Positions 1 to 8,577 are shown, counted from the stretch's first letter. The stretch: 49,254 nucleotides of DNA from Rikenellaceae bacterium (GCA_021201795.1 JAJQEF010000043.1:1-49254); one strand, 5' to 3'. The notes: a model not told the origin generated them from the letters alone. Translations and numbers: made by a program.

Positions 1-111
1 CTATATGGATTATCTTTGAAAATATTTAGTCCATAGGCTTTTATCTGCTGTAAAAACGGGTATAATAAATTTCAAAATAGAACTTAATTTTTTTTTAATT
101 TAAAAAATTTA

Positions 112-119
112 TATATTTC
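112..119 (+). promoter_or_regulatory. Probable -7 element of the tRNA-Ser promoter
   Basis: TATATTTC matches the Bacteroidetes -7 consensus TAnnTTTG at seven of eight positions and lies 22 bp before the mature tRNA 5' end. No clear -33 element is visible in the A/T-rich stretch upstream. Confidence 0.4.
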
Positions 120-141
120 ACAGACATTTATTTGGAAATAA

Positions 142-229
142 GGAGAAATGACCGAGTGGCTGAAGGTGCACGCCTGGAAAGTGTGTATACCTCAAAAGGG
201 TATCGCGAGTTCGAATCTCGCTTTCTCCG
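142..229 (+). tRNA. tRNA-Ser (anticodon GGA)
   Basis: A class II tRNA folds here. The acceptor arms GGAGAAA (142-148) and TTTCTCC (222-228) pair, with discriminator G at 229. The anticodon stem CACGC/GTGTG encloses the loop CTGGAAA, which places anticodon GGA at 176-178 (reads UCC and UCU). A long variable arm follows, as expected for serine, and the T-loop contains TTCGAATC. CCA is not encoded. It stands alone ahead of the exbB operon. Confidence 0.95.
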
Positions 230-266
230 CTGAATCCCGAAATAAATGCCCGATTATTGATAGAGC

Positions 267-274
267 TATTTTTG
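267..274 (+). promoter_or_regulatory. Candidate promoter -7 element for the exbB operon
   Basis: TATTTTTG is an exact match to TAnnTTTG. It lies about 80 bp before the exbB start, giving a leader of roughly 75 nt. No convincing -33 element is seen, so this is moderate evidence. Confidence 0.45.
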
Positions 275-356
275 GGAAATGAACGGATTCTTTCGGATCC
301 TGTTAAAGATTAAACTAAAATCGTAAAAAAGTACTAATTAAAACTATTTATTCATT

Positions 357-1187
357 ATGAAAAAACTTTTTGCAATCTTATCAGTTGCGGCAATGATGGC
401 CCTTGCTCCATTAAGTTTATATGCACAGGATGAAGCTGCAGCAAATGAAGAAGCAACAGTAGAAAATGTAGAAGAAGTTGAAGTAATTGAGGAAGTTGCA
501 GCTCCGGACGCTCCCGCTGCTGATGAATTTGATCCAGAAGTTGACGTTGAAGGAGAACCTCTTCACCAGGTCTTGAAAAAACAATTTATGGATGGTGGAG
601 TAGGTTGGATGTCTCCTCTTTTGTTATGTTTAGTTCTAGGTCTTGCGATTGTTATCGAAAGAACAATTTACCTTAACCTGTCAACTACAAATACTAAAAA
701 ACTTCTTGAAAACGTAGAAGAGGCTCTTAACACGGGCGGAATCGAAGCAGCTAAAGAAGTTTGCCGTAACACCCGCGGTCCTGTTGCAAGTATATTCTAT
801 CAGGGTCTGGATCGTTACAATGAAGGTCTTGACGTTGTTGAAAAATCTATTGCATCTTACGGTTCTGTACAGATGGGTCTTATGGAAAGAGGAATGTCAT
901 GGATCGGTCTTTTCATCGCTCTGGCTCCGACTCTTGGGTTCATGGGTACGGTTGTGGGTATGATCGACGCGTTCGATTCTATTCAGGCTGCCGGAGATAT
1001 CTCTCCTATCGTGGTTGCTGCCGGTATCAAAGTTGCGCTTTTGACAACTGTTGGAGGTCTTATCGTAGCCGTTATTCTTCAGTTGTTCTATAACTATCTT
1101 GTTGCTAAAGTCGAAGGCTTGGTATTGTCAATGGAGGATTCTTCTATCTCTCTTGTCGACATGCTTACCAAATATTCCAAAAAATAA
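357..1187 (+). CDS. exbB: MotA/TolQ/ExbB proton channel family protein
   Basis: This is the channel subunit of a proton-motive-force transducer that energises TonB- or Tol-type envelope work from the inner membrane. The 276-residue product begins with a signal-like segment (about 1-23, ending YA|QD) and an acidic Glu/Ala-rich stretch (25-65). Transmembrane segments follow at about 83-100, 181-204 (containing PTLGFMGTVVGM, typical of TolQ/ExbB) and 216-248. The extra N-terminal segment is common in Bacteroidetes ExbB proteins. It heads a cluster with a small membrane protein and two ExbD proteins, which supports a complete ExbB/ExbD complex. No tonB is adjacent, so TonB versus Tol use cannot be decided from context. 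Confidence 0.93.
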   Translation: MKKLFAILSVAAMMALAPLSLYAQDEAAANEEATVENVEEVEVIEEVAAPDAPAADEFDPEVDVEGEPLHQVLKKQFMDGGVGWMSPLLLCLVLGLAIVIERTIYLNLSTTNTKKLLENVEEALNTGGIEAAKEVCRNTRGPVASIFYQGLDRYNEGLDVVEKSIASYGSVQMGLMERGMSWIGLFIALAPTLGFMGTVVGMIDAFDSIQAAGDISPIVVAAGIKVALLTTVGGLIVAVILQLFYNYLVAKVEGLVLSMEDSSISLVDMLTKYSKK

Positions 1188-1248
1188 ATTTCAGGGTCTA
1201 CGCCTTGTTAATCAGCACACTGATAGTTGAATTAAAAAAAGAAAACAA

Positions 1249-1650
1249 ATGAAATATTTATCGATAGTAAGATGGGCTTTAATGCTTATATCTGCGCTTA
1301 CCATCATCCTGTATTTCGCAGGTGCGGTCACCGATGTTGATATGATGCTGAATTGGGCATATATCGTCTTGGGTATTGCAGTGGTTTGTGTGATTGTTTT
1401 TCCAGCCTTCACTCTTGCTCAGAATCCTAAAGGCGCGGTGCGTTCGTTAATAGGACTTCTGATACTGGCAGTTGTACTCGGTGTTTGTTATGCGTTAGGT
1501 AGTGACGAGACAGTAGTTACGGCAGGTGAGGTATATACTAACCGAGTAGCCCTTAAAGTTACTGATATGGGACTTTTCGCTACTTATATCGCCTTGTTTG
1601 TCGCAATAGCGAGTATAATAGTCTGCGAGATTCGAAATTCTTTTAAATAA
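1249..1650 (+). CDS. Small integral membrane protein between exbB and exbD
   Basis: This 133-residue protein has about four hydrophobic segments (roughly 9-27, 33-54, 62-84 and 107-127) and no motif I recognise. It sits 61 bp after exbB and 41 bp before the first exbD in the same orientation, so it is almost certainly co-transcribed. From memory, Bacteroidales ExbB-ExbD clusters often carry an uncharacterised small membrane protein at this position. That suggests an accessory subunit of the energy-transduction complex, but this is inference from position only. Confidence 0.8.
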   Translation: MKYLSIVRWALMLISALTIILYFAGAVTDVDMMLNWAYIVLGIAVVCVIVFPAFTLAQNPKGAVRSLIGLLILAVVLGVCYALGSDETVVTAGEVYTNRVALKVTDMGLFATYIALFVAIASIIVCEIRNSFK

Positions 1651-1691
1651 TAAGTTTCCTAAAGAGGAAATTTTAAAATATAGAAATTGAT

Positions 1692-2264
1692 ATGGCAAGA
1701 AAAGTTCCGGAAATTAATGCAAGCTCAACGGCCGATATAGCTTTTCTTCTGTTAATCTTCTTCCTAGTTGCGACAACAATGAATGTCGACTCGGGAATCC
1801 GCCGCCAGCTTCCGCCTATGCCGGATGAGAATGAGATCGAGGCGCTGGATATTAATAGGAGAAATATATTGTTGGTCTTTGTGAATGCTTCAGATAATAT
1901 AATGGTAGGAGGGCAATTATTGGATATCACACAGGTTAAAGATAGAGTAAAGGAATTTATCTCTAACCCTACGAATGATCCTAATAAGCCTGAGAAAGTT
2001 GCTACTGACATTGAGAATTTAGGTAACTATTCTGTCAGTAGAGGGGTTATTTCACTTACCAATGACCGTGGAACCAGTTATAATATGTATGTGATGGTTC
2101 AGAATGAACTCACACGTGCTTTTAATGAATTGCGGGATGAATTATCGCAACGGAGATTTGACAGAAAATTCTCGGAATTGAACGAAGATCAGGCAAAAGC
2201 CGTAACTGAAGCAATTCCGGTGAAAATTTCCGAAGCAGAACCGCGTAACTCAGGAGGAATATAG
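1692..2264 (+). CDS. exbD: ExbD/TolR family biopolymer transport protein (first copy)
   Basis: The 190-residue product has the ExbD/TolR layout: a short cytoplasmic N-terminus, one transmembrane helix at about 15-35, and a periplasmic domain. The helix starts with TADIAFLLLIFF, which carries the conserved membrane Asp proposed to take part in proton translocation. Its periplasmic domain is longer than that of the following ExbD, with a low-similarity C-terminal extension. It is separated by one base from the second exbD. The two ExbD proteins probably form a heteromeric complex with ExbB. Confidence 0.93.
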   Translation: MARKVPEINASSTADIAFLLLIFFLVATTMNVDSGIRRQLPPMPDENEIEALDINRRNILLVFVNASDNIMVGGQLLDITQVKDRVKEFISNPTNDPNKPEKVATDIENLGNYSVSRGVISLTNDRGTSYNMYVMVQNELTRAFNELRDELSQRRFDRKFSELNEDQAKAVTEAIPVKISEAEPRNSGGI

Positions 2265-2265
2265 T

Positions 2266-2739
2266 ATGGCACAATTTAGATCTAAAGGAAAAAAGGATGT
2301 TCCTGGTATATCTACTTCATCGCTCCCTGATATCATCTTTATGCTACTGTTCTTCTTCATGGTTTCTACAACAATGCGTGAACAGGAAGTATTGATTCAG
2401 TACACTTTGCCGACAGCGACCGAGATACAGAAACTTGAAAATAAATCTTTAGCAAGTTTTATATATATAGGTTCTCCTGCTCCTCATTTGGTTGGTATGT
2501 TTGGAACATCTCCGCGTATTCAGTTGAATGACAGTTTCAGGACAGCTCCGGAGATAGGACAGTTCATTGCAGCGGAAAGAGATAAACTGGCGGAAAGAGA
2601 CAGACCTCTTCTGACAGTAACTCTTAAAGCGGACCAAAATGTGAGAATGGGTATTATTACTGATGTTAAACAAGAGCTGAGGAAGGCAAGTGCCCTCAGG
2701 ATTGTTTACGCCGCAAGTCAGGGTAGGGGTTACGAATAA
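2266..2739 (+). CDS. exbD: ExbD/TolR family biopolymer transport protein (second copy)
   Basis: The 157-residue protein has the helix LPDIIFMLLFFFMVSTT at about 20-37 with the conserved Asp, followed by a periplasmic domain with the usual Leu/Thr-rich strand (LLTVTLKAD) near 120. The start lies one base after the preceding exbD stop. It is the last gene of the cluster; a hairpin terminator follows at 2763-2795. Confidence 0.93.
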   Translation: MAQFRSKGKKDVPGISTSSLPDIIFMLLFFFMVSTTMREQEVLIQYTLPTATEIQKLENKSLASFIYIGSPAPHLVGMFGTSPRIQLNDSFRTAPEIGQFIAAERDKLAERDRPLLTVTLKADQNVRMGIITDVKQELRKASALRIVYAASQGRGYE

Positions 2740-2762
2740 ATCTATATTTAACGTATATTAAT

Positions 2763-2795
2763 AAACGGAGCATGAAAATGTTCCGTTTTTATTTT
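2763..2795 (+). terminator. Rho-independent terminator of the exb operon
   Basis: AAACGGAGCAT (2763-2773) pairs with ATGTTCCGTTT (2778-2788) around a GAAA tetraloop, with one G-T wobble, followed by TTATTTT. Confidence 0.8.
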
Positions 2796-2860
2796 GTGGA
2801 GGTACGGTTTTTGAAACGGATCTTTGAATCAACCAAAGAGCTAATCAAAAAAAGAATATT

Positions 2861-4324
2861 ATGGATAAGAAAGATCAAATCCGGAAGGACACTTTCGAAA
2901 CGTCGGTTTACGGATCGACAGAAATGCTTGCAAAGGCACCTGTGGATAAAATTCCCGACGGACCGACTACCCCGCAAATCGCTTACCAGATGGTAAAGGA
3001 TGAAACCTTTCCACAGACACAGCCCCGTTTGAATCTCGCAACGTTTGTTACCACTTATATGGACGAGTATGCGACCAGGTTGATGAACGATGCAATAGAT
3101 GTGAATTACATCGACGAAACCGAGTATCCCCGGATTGCAAAAATGAGTGCTAAATGTATAAATATTATTGCCGATCTGTGGAACTCTCCGGAGCAGAACA
3201 AATGGAAAACCGGTGCCGTAGCGATTGGATACTCGGAAGCATGTATGCTTGGAGGAATAGCTGCCTGGATAATGTGGAGGGAAAAAAGAAAATCAGAAGG
3301 CAAGCCTTATGATAAACCGAATTTTGTAATTTCGTCTGCATACCAGGTGGTTTGGGAAAAATTTTCACAGCTGTGGCAGATTGAAATGCGTACAGTTCCG
3401 GTGTCTATGGAAAAAATCACCCTCGATCCACAAGATGCAGTTAATATGTGTGACGAAAATACTATATGCATCGTTGCGATAGAAGGCGTTACATGGACCG
3501 GTCTTAATGATGATGTCGAGGCATTGGATAAAGCATTGGAGGAATTCAATTCGCGGACTGGTAACGAAGTTTCCATCCATGTGGATGCAGCTTCCGGAGG
3601 ATTTATTCTTCCGTTTATCAATCCGGAATTAAAATGGGACTTCAGGCTTAAATGGGTTCTTTCGATAAATACCTCAGGACATAAGTTCGGATTGGTTTAT
3701 CCCGGCCTCGGATGGGTGTTATGGAAAGATAAAAAGTATCTTCCGGATACGATGTCTTTCAGTGTAAATTATTTGGGCGCTGATGTTACTCAGGTAGGTC
3801 TTAATTTTTCACGTCCGGCAGGACAAATTCTGGGACAATACTATCAGTTTATAAGACTCGGATTCCAAGGCTACAAGGAGGTTCAGCAAAACAGCATGAC
3901 CATAGCTAAATATGCTCACGATCAGATTACCAGAATGAAACCGTTCCGCGCATTCAGCAAAGAGGTCGTAAATCCTTTGTTCATATGGAGCATGGATCCG
4001 GATTATGCTAAAAATGCTAAATGGACTCTGTATGATCTTCAGTATAAATTGCAGGAGAGTGGATGGATGATTCCCGCTTACTCCATGCCTGAAAATATTC
4101 AGGATGTTGTGGTTATGCGAATAGTTTCCAAACAGGGTATGAGTATGGATATGGTGGATATGCTGCTTGCAGATATAGAAGGAGCGGTTGCAGAACTCGA
4201 AAAATTGGAATATCCCACCCAAACTAAGATTGCCGAGCAGCGGAGTGAGAAAGTGAAAGGTAAGGTATATACACATACGGGTGTTAGGGATGGTCAGAAT
4301 GAGAAATCCAAAGCGAAAGGGTAG
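2861..4324 (+). CDS. gadB: Glutamate decarboxylase (PLP-dependent)
   Basis: It converts glutamate to GABA and CO2, consuming a cytoplasmic proton. The 487-residue sequence matches the GadB class of group II PLP decarboxylases. HVDAASGGF lies at 240-248 and the Schiff-base lysine K275 sits in TSGHKFG, close to E. coli Lys276. The C-terminal tail is about 20 residues longer than in E. coli GadB and ends Lys-rich. It is monocistronic here. The antiporter gadC and the glutaminase that accompany gadB in many Bacteroides are absent from this window, so any acid-resistance system would need a distant partner. A terminator follows directly. Confidence 0.93.
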   Translation: MDKKDQIRKDTFETSVYGSTEMLAKAPVDKIPDGPTTPQIAYQMVKDETFPQTQPRLNLATFVTTYMDEYATRLMNDAIDVNYIDETEYPRIAKMSAKCINIIADLWNSPEQNKWKTGAVAIGYSEACMLGGIAAWIMWREKRKSEGKPYDKPNFVISSAYQVVWEKFSQLWQIEMRTVPVSMEKITLDPQDAVNMCDENTICIVAIEGVTWTGLNDDVEALDKALEEFNSRTGNEVSIHVDAASGGFILPFINPELKWDFRLKWVLSINTSGHKFGLVYPGLGWVLWKDKKYLPDTMSFSVNYLGADVTQVGLNFSRPAGQILGQYYQFIRLGFQGYKEVQQNSMTIAKYAHDQITRMKPFRAFSKEVVNPLFIWSMDPDYAKNAKWTLYDLQYKLQESGWMIPAYSMPENIQDVVVMRIVSKQGMSMDMVDMLLADIEGAVAELEKLEYPTQTKIAEQRSEKVKGKVYTHTGVRDGQNEKSKAKG

Positions 4325-4343
4325 ACTTGTTATAAATATAAAG

Positions 4344-4382
4344 AAAGCTGTTTGGACAATGTATCCTTACAGCTTTTTTTAT
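4344..4382 (+). terminator. Terminator after gadB
   Basis: AAAGCTGT (4344-4351) pairs with ACAGCTTT (4369-4376), with a 17-nt loop, followed by a run of T. Confidence 0.75.
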
Positions 4383-4430
4383 TTAGTAAATAGTATAAAC
4401 TCTTTATTTTTATCAGTTAATTTATAATAG

Positions 4431-5141
4431 ATGAAATTCAGTACAATCGATGAATTAAGAGAAAGGTTCGATAAAGAGGTGGAACGTTTTTCGAATATTG
4501 AGACAGGGCACCAGGCTGCCATGGATTCGTTGGAGATTATGGATATTATTACCGATGCGGCGAAGCGGCTCTGTCCGAAGGCTACGGATATGATGGATAT
4601 GGGTTGCGGAGGCGGAAACTATACATTGAAAATGCTGGAAAAACTTCCGTATTTGAATTGTACGTTAATGGATTTGAGTCCCAATATGTTAATAAATGCA
4701 GAGAAAAGGGTTAAATCCTTTACGGACGGTTATGTAAGAACTATTCAAGGCGATTTTGTTTCTGTTATGTTACCGGAAAATAAATTCGATATAGTCTTAT
4801 CCGGATCCGCTCTTCATCATCTTCGGGAATCACGCGAATGGAAAATAGTGTTCGATAAAATATACAGGTCATTGAAACCCGGTGGGTGCTTTTGGGTATC
4901 GGATGTAGTACGTCAAGAGAACGGAATAGTTCAGGATATTATGTGGGAAAAATGGTTCCGGTATCTGGATGGTATAGGTATGGATATAGCCCATGACTAT
5001 TTCCGTGCTCATGCGGAAAAAGAAGATACGCCGAGATCGATTCCTTTCTTATTGAATTTACTGACAGAAGTAGGATTCAAAGATGCGGATATATTGCATA
5101 AGAATTCATTTTTCACAATCTATGGAGGTATAAAAAAATAA
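4431..5141 (+). CDS. Class I SAM-dependent methyltransferase
   Basis: The 236-residue protein has the Rossmann methyltransferase core. Motif I is MDMGCGGGNYTLK (about 57-69), the acidic SAM-ribose residue is in LMDLSPN (about 79-85), QGDF marks motif III, and DIVLSGSALHHL marks motif IV. The substrate cannot be read from the sequence; it is in the broad methyltransferase-11/12 group. It ends 4 bp before pepT, suggesting co-transcription, but with no functional link I can name. Confidence 0.85.
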   Translation: MKFSTIDELRERFDKEVERFSNIETGHQAAMDSLEIMDIITDAAKRLCPKATDMMDMGCGGGNYTLKMLEKLPYLNCTLMDLSPNMLINAEKRVKSFTDGYVRTIQGDFVSVMLPENKFDIVLSGSALHHLRESREWKIVFDKIYRSLKPGGCFWVSDVVRQENGIVQDIMWEKWFRYLDGIGMDIAHDYFRAHAEKEDTPRSIPFLLNLLTEVGFKDADILHKNSFFTIYGGIKK

Positions 5142-5145
5142 TTAC

Positions 5146-6360
5146 ATGGAAACAGTTGAATCGAGATTTTTAAGATATGTAAAGGTAGACACGCAGAGCG
5201 ATCCTTCGAGCGGTACCGTTCCGTCAACAGCCAAACAATTTGATTTTTTAAAATCGCTGTCCGACGAAATGGAGCGGATCGGAATACAAGATGTGTCCAT
5301 AGATAAGAACGGTTATGTGATGGGACGAATACCTTCCAATACCGTGAAAAAAGTTCCGGCTATCGGTTTTATTGCCCATGTCGACACTTCCCCCGATGCG
5401 TGTGGCTATGGAGTAAATCCCCAATTACACGAATATACAGGTGGTGAAATTGTACTGAATACGAGTTTAAAAATGATCCCGTCCGAATTCCCGGAACTTA
5501 AGAAATATGCGGGACATACGCTGATAACTACTGACGGCAAAACTCTTTTGGGGGCAGACGATAAAGCCGGTGTAGCGGAAATTCTGACAGCAGCTGAAAT
5601 ATTAGTAAATAGTGAGTGTAAACATGGAGATGTTATGATTGCGTTTACTCCTGACGAAGAGATCGGACGAGGAGCTGATTTTTTCGACGTCGGTAAGTTC
5701 GGTGCGGATTTCGCTTATACTGTGGATGGGGGGCCGGAAGGAGAACTGGAGAATGAAAATTTTAATGCAGCGGGAATCACTGTTGAAATAAACGGAATAA
5801 ATATCCATCCTGGTTATGCAAAAGGTAAAATGTTAAATGCTTTACGGTTATCTACGGAATTCGATAGAATGATTCCGCAAAACGAACGTCCGGAAAATAC
5901 GGAGGGCTACGAAGGTTTTTACCATCTTATCAAAATTACCGGAACCGTGGAAAAAGCGGTGATGGAATATATAATCCGTGACCATGACCGTGAATCTTTT
6001 GAAAAAAGAAAATCGGTGATTAAAAATACCGCTTCGACTTTAAATGGAAAATATGGCACCGTAACGATAAATTGTACGGTGACCGATCAATATTATAATA
6101 TGAAGGAAGTGCTGGATAAGCATCCTTCAATTATAGATATTGCTGCGCGGGCCATGAAGAATTGCGGGATCGTTCCTGATCTAAAACCTATACGCGGAGG
6201 CACCGACGGATCACGTCTCTCTTTTATGGGACTGCCTTGCCCGAATCTATTTGCGGGCGGGGAAAATTTTCATGGTAAATATGAATTCATCTCGATACAG
6301 GTTATGCGAAAAGCGGTGGATGTTATCGTGGAAATAGTGAAACTTGCCGCTTCCGATTGA
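5146..6360 (+). CDS. pepT: Peptidase T (tripeptide aminopeptidase, M20)
   Basis: This cytoplasmic two-zinc exopeptidase removes the N-terminal residue from tripeptides. At 404 residues it has the full family length (E. coli PepT 408). Metal-site and catalytic motifs are in order: HVDTSPD with H78 and D80, GADDKAG with D138, and PDEEIG with E171/E172, each within two residues of the E. coli positions. GGTDGSRLS near 345 and NLFAGGENFHGKYE near 367 complete the active site. It follows a methyltransferase by 4 bp. The promoter of ruvX overlaps its 3' end. Confidence 0.95.
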   Translation: METVESRFLRYVKVDTQSDPSSGTVPSTAKQFDFLKSLSDEMERIGIQDVSIDKNGYVMGRIPSNTVKKVPAIGFIAHVDTSPDACGYGVNPQLHEYTGGEIVLNTSLKMIPSEFPELKKYAGHTLITTDGKTLLGADDKAGVAEILTAAEILVNSECKHGDVMIAFTPDEEIGRGADFFDVGKFGADFAYTVDGGPEGELENENFNAAGITVEINGINIHPGYAKGKMLNALRLSTEFDRMIPQNERPENTEGYEGFYHLIKITGTVEKAVMEYIIRDHDRESFEKRKSVIKNTASTLNGKYGTVTINCTVTDQYYNMKEVLDKHPSIIDIAARAMKNCGIVPDLKPIRGGTDGSRLSFMGLPCPNLFAGGENFHGKYEFISIQVMRKAVDVIVEIVKLAASD

Positions 6361-6386
6361 TTATAAAGTCTTTTTCCTTACCTTTG
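6357..6386 (+). promoter_or_regulatory. Promoter of the ruvX-def-yqgE-DUF3109 operon
   Basis: TTG at 6357-6359 and TACCTTTG at 6379-6386 are 19 bp apart, the spacing known for the Bacteroides primary sigma factor. The -33 part lies in the last codons of pepT. The predicted transcription start (about 6393) is only a few bases before the ruvX ATG at 6397. Confidence 0.7.
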
Positions 6387-6396
6387 TGCAACAATT

Positions 6397-6816
6397 ATGG
6401 GAAGAATACTTGCTATCGATTACGGAAGAAAAAGAACCGGCATTGCCGTAAGCGATCCGTTGAAAATTATCGCTAACGGGCTGGATACCGTACCTACGCA
6501 TAAACTGGAGGACTTCCTTGAAAAATATTTTAAGGAAAACGAGGTGGACGCAGTGGTTGTAGGTATGCCGATGAACCTGAATAATGAACCGGCGGAAGCG
6601 TATACCTATATCAGGCCATTCGTTAACCGTCTTCGTAAAAAGTATCCTGATTTGAAAATAGAAATGGAGGACGAGCGTTTTACTTCAGTGCTTGCCCATC
6701 GTGCGATGATAGACGGAGGAGTAAAAAAAATGGGCAGGAGGAATAAGGCATTGGTAGATAAGATCAGTGCGACGATAATCCTACAGTCCTATATGGAAAG
6801 AATAAAGAATTTTTAG
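6397..6816 (+). CDS. ruvX: Holliday junction resolvase-like RuvX/YqgF
   Basis: This RNase H-fold nuclease is linked to pre-16S rRNA 5' processing and Holliday-junction resolution in other bacteria. The 139-residue protein is of normal length and starts with the canonical GRILAIDYGRKRTGIAVSD. The first acidic residue is D8 in AIDYGRKRTG. VVGMPMNLNNEP follows near 53, and DERFTSVLA near 90 supplies the later acidic position. The ATG directly precedes the conserved first strand, so no later start is possible. It heads a four-gene operon with def, yqgE and a DUF3109 gene; def starts 1 bp after its stop. Confidence 0.93.
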   Translation: MGRILAIDYGRKRTGIAVSDPLKIIANGLDTVPTHKLEDFLEKYFKENEVDAVVVGMPMNLNNEPAEAYTYIRPFVNRLRKKYPDLKIEMEDERFTSVLAHRAMIDGGVKKMGRRNKALVDKISATIILQSYMERIKNF

Positions 6817-6817
6817 A

Positions 6818-7372
6818 ATGATATATCCTATTTACATTTATGGCTCGCCGGTGCTTAGGGCCGGAACCGAAAATATAGGTAAAGATTATCCTGAACTTGA
6901 AAAACTGATCCCGGATATGTTTGAGACCATGTACGCTTCCGCAGGAGTGGGACTTGCTGCTCCGCAAATCGGTAAAAGCATAAATATATTCGTTGTAGAC
7001 GCGTCACCATACGGAGAAGAGGAGCCGGAATTGAAAGATTTTAAAAAAGTCTTCATTAATGCTGAAATTTATGAACGTTTCGGGGATAATTTTCTTTTTA
7101 ACGAAGGTTGTCTCAGTTTTCCGGGGATACACGAGGATGTGAGCCGTAAGTCCAACATCTGGATTAAGTATTACGATGAAAATTTCGAACTTAATGATGA
7201 TGAATTTGGCGGTACCGCAGCCCGTATAATACAGCATGAATACGATCATATCGAAGGAAAATCATTTATTGATCATTTATCCCCGCTGAGAAGAACCCTG
7301 CTTAAATCAAAACTAAACGCTATGGCGAAAGGGAAGTACAGTGCGAATTATAAATGTAAACAAGTTAAATAA
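6818..7372 (+). CDS. def: Peptide deformylase
   Basis: It removes the N-formyl group from nascent proteins. All three deformylase motifs are present in the 184-residue product: GVGLAAPQIG (43-52), EGCLS (96-100, metal ligand C98) and QHEYDHIEG (139-147, ligands H140 and H144, catalytic E141). The C-terminal LSPLRR is typical of type 1 enzymes. Its final stop codon base is shared with the ATG of the next gene, showing tight translational coupling. Confidence 0.96.
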   Translation: MIYPIYIYGSPVLRAGTENIGKDYPELEKLIPDMFETMYASAGVGLAAPQIGKSINIFVVDASPYGEEEPELKDFKKVFINAEIYERFGDNFLFNEGCLSFPGIHEDVSRKSNIWIKYYDENFELNDDEFGGTAARIIQHEYDHIEGKSFIDHLSPLRRTLLKSKLNAMAKGKYSANYKCKQVK

Positions 7373-7919
7373 TGTTTGCTGCGCAGGTAAGTGCAGGCAC
7401 TATATTATTGAGCGAACCGTTCGGTACCGATCCGTATTTTAAACGATCCGTTGTGCATATAGTCGAACATAATGATATGGTGGATATAGGTTTCATAATA
7501 AACAAGTGCCTTACTATAAAGCTGACCGACCTGATAGAAGGAATTCCGGATAACGATTATACCCTTTGCCTGGGAGGGCCGGTACAGCCATCGATGCTGC
7601 ATTATATCCATCCTTTTGAAGGACTTCCCGGTTCGATTCGCGTAAAAGAGAATGTGTACTGGGGGGCGACTTCGGGGTTCTTAAGGAACTCCTTATCTCA
7701 GGGGATATCGATGGCAGTAAGATTAAATTTTTTCTGGGTTATTCCGGCTGGTCGGTAGGACAATTAGAACAGGAATTAAAAGCAGGTGATTGGGGTATTG
7801 CTGATAACGGCAGCTTCGATACGGTTTGTAATAACGGGAATCTGTGGTATGACATTATAAGGCACGACCATAAATTGAAGGAATGGGAACTGATACCTGA
7901 AAATCCCGAAGACAACTAA
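7372..7919 (+). pseudogene. YqgE/AlgH family protein, interrupted by a frameshift
   Basis: The 5' part (7372 to about 7665) encodes a YqgE/AlgH start: AGTILLSEPF, FKRSVVHIVEH, GFIINK and CLGGPVQ. At the six-G run 7661-7666 the frame changes. As given, translation ends at 7758 with an unrelated tail. Adding one G restores YWGGDFGVLKELL, then FFLGYSGWSVGQLEQEL and a C-terminus ending at the TAA 7917-7919, which is the expected family length (about 182 residues). The TAA overlaps the ATG of the DUF3109 gene. The defect is either a true one-base deletion or a homopolymer sequencing error. The family's molecular function is not established. Confidence 0.88.
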
Positions 7920-8518
7920 TGAAAAACAATTATCCGTTTATTATTGAAATAGACGAAAAGCTCGTAAGTACCGAACTTTTCGATATAAATTTTTTGTGCG
8001 ATCTGGGCAAGTGTAAAGGCATATGCTGCGTGGAAGGTAATTCCGGTGCACCGCTGGAAGAAAATGAAGTGTCGATTCTGGAATCGGAATACGAGGCTTA
8101 TGCTCCTTATATGAAAGAAGAAGGCCGCATGTCTGTGGAACATCATGGGTTTATGGTGATCGATGAGGACGGTGATCTTACCACCCCTTTAATTAACGGA
8201 GCGGAATGCGCTTATGTGTGTGAAGAAAAAGGCGTAACGTTTTGCGCAGTCGAGAGAGCCTATCTTGCTGGAAAAACAGAATTCCGGAAACCCGTATCCT
8301 GCCATCTTTATCCGGTTCGCGTATCCGAATTTTCAAATGGATCGTTTGGTTTGAATTTTCACCGATGGAGTATTTGTTCCGATGCTATTAAAAATGGAAA
8401 AAAGTTGGGACTGCCGGTTTTCAGAATGTTGAAAGATCCGTTGATCCGTAAATTCGGACATGAATTTTATGTTAAAATGGAGGAATTCTATAAAATTTAT
8501 ACCGAAGAAAATTTTTAA
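7919..8518 (+). CDS. DUF3109 family cysteine-rich protein
   Basis: The 199-residue protein matches the DUF3109 family, related to putative Zn/Fe-chelating YkgJ-type proteins. Cysteines occur in GKCKGICC near 31-38, near 98 and 102 (ECAYVC), near 110 (FCAVE), and in PVSCHLYPVR near 130, where a His-Pro context suggests a metal site. No enzymatic role is established. It overlaps the stop of the preceding yqgE-like gene by one base (TAATG), so translation of this gene may be reduced by the upstream frameshift. Confidence 0.85.
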   Translation: MKNNYPFIIEIDEKLVSTELFDINFLCDLGKCKGICCVEGNSGAPLEENEVSILESEYEAYAPYMKEEGRMSVEHHGFMVIDEDGDLTTPLINGAECAYVCEEKGVTFCAVERAYLAGKTEFRKPVSCHLYPVRVSEFSNGSFGLNFHRWSICSDAIKNGKKLGLPVFRMLKDPLIRKFGHEFYVKMEEFYKIYTEENF

Positions 8519-8524
8519 AACCGA

Positions 8525-8554
8525 TTGCAAATTATAAAAATTAGATTAAATTTG
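8525..8554 (+). promoter_or_regulatory. Promoter of the M23/LysM gene
   Basis: TTG (8525-8527), a 19-bp spacer and TAAATTTG (8547-8554) match the Bacteroidetes consensus. The predicted start is about 15 bp before the ATG. Confidence 0.65.
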
Positions 8555-8577
8555 CAGAGGGCGAAAAATTTTACCTT

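Noticed and set aside
2772-2996. 74-residue frame before gadB
   Set aside because: It starts inside the exb terminator and overlaps the gadB start in another frame; no similarity recognised.
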